This document shows positions 1 to 10,700 of a stretch of DNA of 64,000 bases, piece after piece; the stretch's first letter is position 1, and each line of letters starts with the position of its first letter. The DNA is from Asterias rubens (Eukaryota > Echinodermata > Asteroidea > Forcipulatida > Asteriidae): NCBI RefSeq assembly GCF_902459465.1, contig NC_047078.1, forward strand, positions 1,346,691 to 1,410,690. The letters are read 5' to 3'. Below the pieces are notes generated by a model. That model had not been told where the DNA came from, did no database searches, and worked only from the letters and a program-made list of their open reading frames with translations. Position numbers and translations under genes: made by a program.

Positions 1-1791
1 TTTTGTTTGCTTGTACTTGTTCTGAGTTTGTGTTGTTTATTATCGATTATTCAGTGGAATTAAATCGATCTGGATAAGCCAGCAGGTTGTAGTTTCTAAC
101 GAAACAAAACAAAATATTAATCTTAATCTTTCCACAGTTTGCTGATTATCAATAAAACAAATTGCAAATCGTCTATATATTTGTATAGGCCTAGTGTTAA
201 AGGTATCACATAAGAAGAACAACAAATATAATTTTAGTATGAAATTTTAAGCCTACAGCTGATTATGAAGTTCACAAGAATAAATGGCGGACCGTGTTAT
301 AATTCACCAAGTAAAAGGAAAACCACACAATCTCGAGGCATTTTGTGTGGATAATTATATTCTAATTTTAAAACATCTTTCCAATCCATTCATTCCATAA
401 CAAACTCATATTACGGCAATTTATTGCCCAATTAAAGGTGTCCCTGTCTAAACAGTTATTTTAAGCCAAAAGCAGGCGACGGGCATTTCTGGGACGGGTT
501 CTTCGAAATGGAATTTTTTGAAATCGTTTTCTTTGGGAGGGGGGGTAGCGTCCAACAAGATCATGACCAGACAAAAACAACAACAAATTGTTGTTTTCCT
601 TAAAGACATATAATAAGTATTTACCTGTGAGAGCATTTTCTCTATTATAAATTATTATAAAAACATACAATGGGTCGCAAAAAATATTTGTAAATTTGGT
701 TATTTTAATAAACCTAAAAAAAAAAAAAAAAAAATCAACATTGTAAAACAGGCTCATGCTCATGTCGCTTTTCAGAAGCAGTAATTGTTGAAATGTCGGT
801 TTATACCGATTAACAAACGACAAACTTGTCTTTAAAGGTACTGACAACGAATAGGTAATTACTAAAAGTACATAAATAGCATAAAACCAACTTGGTAACA
901 AGCAACGGAGAGCTGTTGATTATAAAACATTGTGAGAAACGCCTCTCTCTAAAGTAACGCAAGTTTTGAGAAAGAGGTAATTTCTCACTTAATTCTTTTT
1001 GGGCATCGAAGAAAGCACACAAATTTGTGCAACAAGGCTATTTTTTTCTTTCACTAGTTCTTTCAACTTCGATTACCAATATTGAGCCAAAATGTTCACA
1101 GATGTGTTATTTTCGAGTACGAATACAGGTCTTTGACAATTTTACCAAACGTGCCCAGTGCCTATAATAAACGTACAAAACTACAAAATAAGTTACATTG
1201 TGAAGCATGCTATGCTGATATTATGTAGTTATCGCATTTCTAAAACCATATTCCAAGGTTTGTTGTTTTGTTTTTCCACAAAGGTCTTACCCAACAACAA
1301 ACGACAAAATATAGTTTAAAGGTAACTTCTTACCGCCCCAAGCCTAAGGCAGTCACCTTGGCGGGGTCGACAGACCGTGGCCGTCCCTCCACTGGTCACG
1401 GGTGTTGAGCCCACCACATTGTGGTCGCTTATAGAACCCCGATAAAGAAAAAGAAAAACACATAACACAACCCACGCTCCCTCACACTTCCACAATAGAA
1501 TCCAATGCCTCATTTTTATTTCAATTTACGTTCATAACAGACCTCACATAGCTTTGGTGTCAACTTCCCACTAGCTCGAGCTGTGTTGACACGTACTCTA
1601 AAAAGTGCCCTATAATACCACGTAATTATTGTGGAAGCTGTTTCGGGATCAGTGTGCCTTCAGGACACACGCGCATTAGCTAACGGACGTGTATAGGAGA
1701 TCAAACCAAGTCGGGTCAGTTGGTATACTGGTATCGTGTGGAGTGCACTACCTCGCTGCTTCTAAAGTTCTCTACCAACACAGGAAAGACA
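1..1791. other. Upstream flank, no gene seen
   Basis: AT-rich non-coding DNA upstream of the CAP-domain gene. The open frames here are short, lack domain character and are not supported. It contains one degraded copy of the TTAA foldback family (836-1163). The last part should hold the promoter and 5'UTR of the gene starting at 1792, but I see no convincing TATA box or initiator there. Confidence 0.5.
836..1163. repeat. Degraded TTAA-type MITE (family A)
   Basis: Begins with TTAA followed by AGGTACTGACAAC and ends near TGCCCAGTGCCT. The interior shares family phrases with the better copies, such as GGTAACAAGCAACGGAGAG and ACATTGTGAGAAACG. The right TTAA is mutated. It is an old copy. Confidence 0.6.
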
Positions 1792-4700
1792 ATGGGAGGT
1801 TGCTTCAGCGGTGGATCGACCGGACCAAGCGGTAAGAGTAAATTAAAAAAAACATGTAAGCAAAAATTACTCATACTGGGCCCAATTTCATAAAGCTGTT
1901 AAGTAGAAAATACTGTTTTATTTGCTGAGCTAAAAGCTGAGTTGGGCCTCAGTTGAAACAATGTAAACTTTAAGGAATTTGGGCTAGTAAACAGTTTTTT
2001 GCTGGGAAAGATTTGTATGTGCTTAGCACGATTTTATGGCTGGCAGGCTTTATCTTGTCATTTTACACATTACTGCTCTGAAGCACTAAGCCTGTTAGAG
2101 ATAATTAACGCTTTCCTAGTTCTACCTTTCGAGACGATGTCCGTTGGCCTGTCCTTGCTCTAGGCATAGCGGCAATGTTTTATTCCCGTCCAATGCTCTC
2201 TAGAGTTGTATGAACAGACAGTTAGTTAGACAAATCAACACAACAACAATACGGGTGACCTTATACATACGCAGCATAGATTATGGAAGTACTTCAAAAT
2301 GAGGGCTAGACTTGATAAGGATGAGTTTCCTGTATAGAGAACAGTTGATAACGTAGTTGCGCAACTTTGTACCTCATAACTACAACAAAAGCTGTTGCTT
2401 CACCCCGTACCTATGTTGCCATTAATTTTGTTTAAAGGCAGTGGACACTATTGGTAATTACTCAAAATATTGATTTGCATAAAACCTTTCTTGGTAACTA
2501 GTAATGGGGAGAGGTTGATAGTGTAAAACATTGTAAGAAATAGCTCCCTCTGAAGTAATGTAGTTTTCGAGAAAGAAGTAATTTTTCACGAATTAGATTT
2601 CGAGACCTCAAGTTTAGAATTTGAGGTCTCGAAATCAAGCATCTGAAAGCACACAACTTCGTATGACAAAGGTGTTTTTTCTTTCATAGTTATCTCGCAA
2701 CTTCGATGACCAATCGAGCTCAAATTTTCACAGGTTTATTATTTTATGCATATGTTGAGATACACCAAGTGAGAAGACTGGTCTTTGACAATTACCAATA
2801 GTGTCTAGATACACCTTTATTAAGTGTAAATGCACTCTCATTTTGACTAGGTCCTTATTATTTTTATTATTCATTTCGAATTACTCATTATGCAACATTG
2901 ACAAAACGTATGAATTACTTTGCCCCAATCAAGCGGTAAATTTAAAACCAGAAATAAATTTTAAAATCAAAGTTATTTTGGTACCTATATTTCTTTACAT
3001 TATGGACGTCACAAGAGTACAATGCTTTTACTGTTACAGTTTCATATAACAACTGATTACTTATTTTGATAGCGGAAACATTCACTTTGGCAAAATGAGT
3101 TTACCAGACAAGAGGTTGTTCATGCAGGATAAATGGGTTTATTTTTAATTTCATCGAATAATGAGCTCTGTAGATCTATGATACCAAGTACGCCCGAAAC
3201 CTCCTACATGTCAGATTTTAGCCAAAGTCTGTGACCAAATAAGCCTGACCCTTTTGGGGGTCAGATGGCCCGTAATCTTTTTCAAAAAAATATGAGGAAA
3301 TGGATCAAACTGATGCAGTGTCCGTAACTGCCGCTTATTTTCTTCTTTTTGCTGCCAACCTTTCCCAAAGCACTACCACCATGTTCTGCAATGTTCCCTC
3401 TTGATGCAAATGCAATGGCATGTCCAAATCAGTTGAGAACAAGGGGCTCATAGTTGTTCCCCTTCACTTCCGATTTTGATCTAATGACTGCACTGATTTG
3501 AATGATTGGCTTAGTATGTGGGTTTAAAAGGGGGGTCTTTGACCTGAAAGGGTAACATTTTGGAGGTTTGTAGTTCATTATGAAACACGTGTGGAGCTCT
3601 TTTTAGGACACTAGGTTGTGAAAGCCTGAAAGGAGTATGCCTACACAGTTTCGCTTGAGTGGTGGTGCAGGTGGAACTAAACGACAATGGAATTTGCTTT
3701 TTATTCCATTTCCACACTATAAATAAACTACTATTCACGCAAACGTGGAGACGTTGTTCGTTGCCGAAGCGAGAGAAAATCAGCCTTTTTCGCTTGCCTT
3801 TGTAAATTTTGAATTGTAGTGCACTTTGTGCATCAATAGGAGTTATACAATACTTCTCCATGTGAATTTGTTCAACAAGCCAGCAGGGGCTTTGTAAACT
3901 TGTCTTTTTGAAATAACATTTTCAATTGGCTAAATCGAAGTGAGCACAATGCGAAGATTGACTGAACGGCATTTACCGGCCTCAAAATAACCCACGACAC
4001 GACACCCACATCAAGTAGTGCCCTGTGCTTTTGCTGTGGTGCCCGTAGCAAAGTTCCCACTTTTAAGTTGGCAGTGTTCTCATTGCCCCTTACCAGAGGA
4101 GAACTGTGACCCCTTCCAGAGCGAAGTTCAAGACCCTGTCTTTAACCAAAATAAATCGACATTTGGTTCTCGAAACTGCAACCAGTGTTCGAAGTCCAAT
4201 GGTTTGGTTTTATGATGAGTTAAAATAAAAGAAGATAAACTGAATGATTTCCAAAGGTTTCTCGATCGATCATAAATTGGCAATGGTGTATAACATGGTC
4301 ATGCGTGTGACACTTTTACGCGAGTCAAGTAAAAGACAATCTAGAGAAATGTACGGTTTATGAAAAAGTGAAACATTAATTTGTTGCTCGATATTTGCTC
4401 CCCCCCCCCCCTCCCCTTGTGGCTTCATTATGCTCAGGGAATCTCAGTAATTTCGTAAGTTTAAGGAACACCCTCGCATTATCTGACATGGTTTATCATT
4501 TTCTATTTTCTATTTAACTTTTTTTTTCATTTCATTTCGCGTTCTGGTCGCGTTCTGGTCGCGCTCTAGCATACACTGCTGGCACCCAGCAGTTAAACCT
4601 TGATATGTGATTCCCTTAGGAGATACGTCTCGCTGAAGCTTACTACAACGAGCAGCTGGCGGCTTCATATCACCATCTAGCCCCACAGGGGAACTGTTGG

Positions 4701-7700
4701 AAAATAACAGGGACGATCTGAAATTGGCGAGGTTTTTACTGCAATCATATTGTTTAAAGGCAGTAAACACTATTGGTAATTGTCAAAGACTAGCCTTCAC
4801 ATTTTGGTGTATCTCATGAGCTCAACATATGCATAAAATAACAAACCTGTGAAAATTTGAGCTCAATCGGTCATCGAAGTTGCGAGATAATAATGAAAGA
4901 AAAACAACCCTTGCAACACGAAGTTGTGTGCGTTTAGATGGTTGATTTAGAGACCTCAAGTTCTAAACTTGAGGTCTCGAAATCAAATTCGTGGAAAAAT
5001 ACTTCTTTCTCGAAAACTATGGCACTTCAGAGGGAGCCGTTTCTCACAATGTTTTATACCATCAACCTCTCCCCATTACTCGTCATAAAAAAAGGTTTTA
5101 TCCAATAAGTATTTTGAGTAATTACCAATAGTGTCCACTGCCTTTAATGGCTGGCCATGGACTCATTGTTGAATGCAGCACCAGGTGATGATGTTTGATT
5201 GTTTTGTGGCATTCAATGCTAATTAATTTGTTATTGCCACTGGGTACTTGTGGGGTCCTTTTACACATTGAACACCAAAAATTACTTCATAATGGGTCTT
5301 TGGTTTTCCACAAAAAACAATCAGGTTTTTCTAGTTTTTTCTAATAAAAGTCTTACTTCGCGTTTGGAGTTTATCACTCAGTGAGCGTTTTATTTGTTTT
5401 TTGTGCATCGATGTCATGCAAAATGTGACCGGATTGCCGATCGATCCCAAATTTCTACAGGTTTGTCAGTTTATGTAATGATGGATTACATTAAGTGCTT
5501 ACACTGCCAGCAAATGTTTTGTTAGCAAAACCAATTCATGTTATTCTGTTATGTTCCTTTAAAGGGAAAGTACACGTTTGGTATAGTTACTCAAAACCAA
5601 TATTAACCTAAAAACTGACTTGGTAACTAGCATTGGAGAGCTGTTGTTTATGGAAACAACTCCCTCTGAAGTAAAACGTAGTTTTTGAGAAACAGGTAAT
5701 TTTTCACTAGAATAACGTATTACTATCTGAAAGCACACAAATTTTGTCCAACAAGGGTGTCTTTTCTTTCATCATTTTCTCGCAACTTCGATGACCGATT
5801 GAGCTCAAATTTTCACAGGCTTGTTATTTTATGCTTATGATGGGATACACCAAGTGAACAGACTGGTCTTTGGCAATTAACATGTTCCCTTTAAGAGAAA
5901 TATGTAATTTTTCATCCGAAAGTTTCGCATCTTAACCTGAGCAAGGCTTTATACTCATGAGGCCTATCTCATCTCAGGCTTCTGAACGCACACAACATTA
6001 TATGCAACAAAGGGTGTGTTTCCGTTTGAGGTTTTCTTTATTTTTTTTAAATTTCGATGACCATATAATATCGAGCCCTATTTGAGTTTTTTTATTTTAT
6101 GCCTATAATTTGGACTCATCACCTGAGAATACTGGTCTTTGACAGTTACCAAAAGTATACCCTGCCTTAAACATGTTGAATTTTTCTCTAACCGAAAAAC
6201 ATGGAATACAATTGTCATGAGTCATCAGTTACTCTGTGGTAGGAAGATGTTCACCATACGAACTTGAAGCTTTTTCATCTGCTACCCATAACAGTAAATT
6301 ATTAACATATTAAATTGACACGAGCTGCAAAGAGTAAACTTCAACAGATGGCCTAAAGAATGGAATACAGATAAAAAATGCGCTCATCATCGCTTGAACT
6401 GAAGTGGTCTTTATTTGTATCTTTGCTCTTTTAAGGCCATTGGACACTTTCGGTAAACAGTATTGTCAAAGGCCCCCACTTCGTGTATCACAACTTATAT
6501 ATCAAATAACAAACCTGAGAAAATGTTGGCTCAATCGGTCATCGGAGTCGGGAGATATAACGGGAAAACCCAGCCTTGTTTCCGCACGTTTCGCCGTGTC
6601 ATGACATGTGTTTAAAATAAATCCGTAATTCTCGATATCGAGAATTTATATTGGTTAATGTTTCGTCAAAAAGTAAAGTATTTCATGGAATAATATTTCA
6701 AGAGAAGTCTTTCACCATTACCTTCTGTAAACCCTGTAAATTATCTGTACCGAAAGGGTCCCACTGCACTTTGTGTAACCCAACACATGAAATAGCAAAC
6801 CTTCAAATAATATGTGGTCACGAAAACTTGTGGTGACAAAAACATCGCTGATACTGTGCTTAATACACACATCGGTGTAAGCCTACAATCAAGTAATATT
6901 CTTTATACCCGATGCAAATTTACATGAATAATTAATTTTTTTTGCCGTTTTCAAACATCGGATTTCGGACTTTGTCGCGAGATCAAAACCCGTTGTTTTC
7001 CCCATTTTCTCTCAAAAAATTGAGAAGTTCTGCAATTTTAGTCTATGCGGAGATTTCCAACATTTAATATCATAACACCATGTAGGCCCAGGTGCAACCT
7101 GTTAGGTGTGAAACATTTTAGATCTGTCCAATGGTCATCGTGATAACTGGGTTGGTCTATGAGCTGGGCTCAATTGCATAGCGCTGCTTAGCGGCCGATT
7201 TTGTGCTTACTGAGCGATTTCTATTTCTTAGTAGCGCTGCTAACCGTAAGCTATACGAAAAGGTGTGCTAATCTTCCAGCGCTTGCTGCACGAAAATAAC
7301 CTGTAAAATACGCTTGCAACTTAGCAAATTTGTCTGCTACCGTAAGCACGAAAATGTTTTTCCCGTAAAGCAGTGCTATGAAATTGGGCCCAAGTGCCAA
7401 AGCCTAGTAACCTGGTTTTTGAAAGTGACCTTTCCTCAACCACATCACATAATGAGATGCATCAGCATATTATTATTATGCTAATGAGATATTGAATCAG
7501 ATGACACCTTTCTTAGTACAAATCAATAACTTATTGATAGCGCCATGGTCAATATTACGGCCTCCTCACGGCCTCTAATGAATATTCAGTTTTTATTCAG
7601 TAATTATTATTAGCGACGTCACTGAATGGTTGTCAATAATAATTTGTTATCAGTTTGCTTAATTACACAGTACGGCGGCCCCGAGGGGACATGGATGGGA

Positions 7701-10700
7701 GGAAATTAGCTATAATATTGCTTTTCTATAAAAGCTTATCATCTTAAAAGATTAAATAGAATTATATGTTGCAAGCAGCGCTGCATACCGACCAAAAGGA
7801 CCTATGGTATAAATGTAAAAAAAAAAAATTGCGTTATTTGCTCTAAAAATCCCTATTTCGAACACTGCTCATCAATCCGTCGGCGTAGTCTGGTCTAGCG
7901 GTCTCATGACGTCACAATAAACATGGATTCCCTTTTGATAACTCATCAAATTAATCTGGAAGATCTTCCCGATTCTGGAATTCCCAGTATGTCAAATGGC
8001 ACATACCTCGATCATGCAGCTTCCACTAATGATCGTGTAATAAACATGACGGGATGTCCAAGTCTTGGCACTGTCATGTCATACAAAGGCAAGTTCTGAT
8101 AAATCTACAGGCCACATCATAGCGAAAACATATAGGCAATATTTAACATGGGGTACTTTGGGGGGGGGGGGCAACTATATGTAGTAGCTTTGATTAAAGA
8201 CGTTACTATTGGGTGCACGACTCTTAAAGTAACCAACAACGAATGCTAAAACATTCATAAATACTCAACAAATATTTGAAAGTCTCTCAGCTTTTGGAAA
8301 ACAAACCAAATATATTTTATGACAACTTAACTTCATTTTCCCCCTTTAATTTGCTGGTAGGATAATACCGTAGATGAGCTTTTGAACTTCAAAGATGAAA
8401 GTAAAACACACTGAACGAAACTGGCCAAACTCCATCATGGAAAAAGACCTCACACCTTGTAACAGAGCCATTTGAGAGGGATATTGTAACCCCAAATGCT
8501 CCAGGATGAAAGTCAACAACGGGGCACAATATTGGACCATTCTTAAACAATCCATTCTGACGGCTTTCAAATTATTTGAATTACCAATTAGCAAAGTTAA
8601 AGACACTGGACACTATTTGTCAAAGACAAGTCTTCTCAATTGGTGTATCTCCGTAAAGAGTTTCTCTTCTACGGGGTGGTGCAGCCAAGTATATCAATGC
8701 CAAATGGCTTATAGTTTCATTTCACATCATGGCCCAATTTTATAGAGCTGCTAAGCCCAAAAATTTGCTTAGCATGAAACTTCTTCCTTGATAAAAACAG
8801 GATTACCAACCAAGTTTCCATTTGTTGCATATTGCTTGTTACTGATATTCAGCTGTTGTTTGCATGCGTTAACCTGATATTCACGTAAAAATTTGGTTGG
8901 TAATCCTGTTTTTATCGAGGAAGAAATTTCCTGCTAAGCACATTTTTGTGCTTAGCAGCTCTATGAAATTGGGCCCAGGTTACAAACACAATTCCTCAGA
9001 CAAAAACCTTACACGGTCCAATTCAAAGAAAGACATACCACGGTTTCTTTTTAGTAAGGTGCATCAAGTCTCAATGCCAAACAGCCCCAATGTTAATATC
9101 ACATCAAGCTCAACACAATTCCACAGACGAAACCCCAAACATCAAATTCAGAGAAAGGCCTTATACCACAATGACAAAACCAGTTCTAATGTTTCAGTCT
9201 AGGCCAGACAGGGTTGAATGTCACGACACATTCCATCTGTCTGTTTGGGAGAGAGTGAGTCGGTAATCTAGACATCATCGGCAGTGATGAGTAACGATAA
9301 AGGAATGTCAGCCTGCCAGACTAAAGGGGGATTCAAACAGATCAATGGCAATGTGTTCTAATATCTCGACTATTATTGGGCTCAAATACTTTCAATTCTT
9401 AAAATTTAAAATTACATCATTGGCCATTAGAAGAGTTCTCGCATCTCCAACTTAAGATTGAACAGATACAAGGATTTGAAATTTGCATGGTGTGAGTATA
9501 ATTAGGTGAGGTTTGCCGTTGCACCTGGTTGTCGTAGTGGTATCATCCCTTGCCTTACACCTCTTTGACCCCGTATCAAATCCCACCAGGGGCACTATGT
9601 GGATTTGGGTTTTCAGTCCCTACTTTTCCCTGGAATAATTCTCTTGGCTTTTCCTCCCACATCTAAAACAAGTCTCCCTTCTTTGTCCTTTCTCCATTTG
9701 GGTCCTTGGCTAGTACAGTGAATAAGTTTGCTTGAAAGTTCCATGTGCCCAATTTCACATAGAGCCAGGGGTGGATTTCACAAAGAGTTAAGACAAGTCT
9801 TATCTCAAGACGAGTTACTCGTCCTTACTTAGGACTAGCCGTACGTTTCTTATATCCCCTAGGACTAGTCCAAAGTTAGGACTAGTCCTACTCTTTGTGA
9901 ACTCGACCCAGGATTGATATAACTTCCAATTATTTGATTTTTGCTCGCTCAGCAAAGTGTGGTGTCACAATACAAATAATGACAACTCATCTTTAAGATT
10001 AATCTTATCTCTTTGTGAAATCAACCCCTGGCTTCACAACCAGAATTGATAAATGAAATGAAATTAAATTAAATCAATAAAATTAATTGTATTATGTTCT
10101 GACCTCACAGGTTACAAATCAAAGTTCAAACGAGACGCCCTCAAGGCCCACAACAAGTACAGGTCCATGCATGGCGCCCCCAACATCAAGATGAATGGCA
10201 ACGTCAGCAAATACGCGCAGGAGTGGGCCAATAAGCTGGCAAAGAATGCGCAGCTTCAGCACAGATCGGAGCACAAGTACGGAGAGAACATCTACTGGGG
10301 AAGCGACTCTAGAGGACTGGAGGAAATGACAGGTCAGGTTATACGATTTTACCCATTGGTACCCATTATACAGAGCATTCACATCCATTGCCACCCATCA
10401 CAACGATCAACTACTGATATCCGTAATTTATGGCACCCACCGGCACCCATCCCAAACAATTCAACCCACCCATTCCCAGCCATTCAAACCCGTTGGTACC
10501 CATCGTCACCCATCCCAAACAATTCAACCCACCCATTCCCAGCCATTCAAACCCGTTGGTACCCATCGTCACCCATCCCAAATAACATTCCATCCTTCCC
10601 CAACCAACAATTAACCACACCCATTTATGACCCGTACACACTTATTGCCATCTATTCACACCTTTACATCTTGCAAGTTAGTGAGCCTTTTTGCTTTCGG

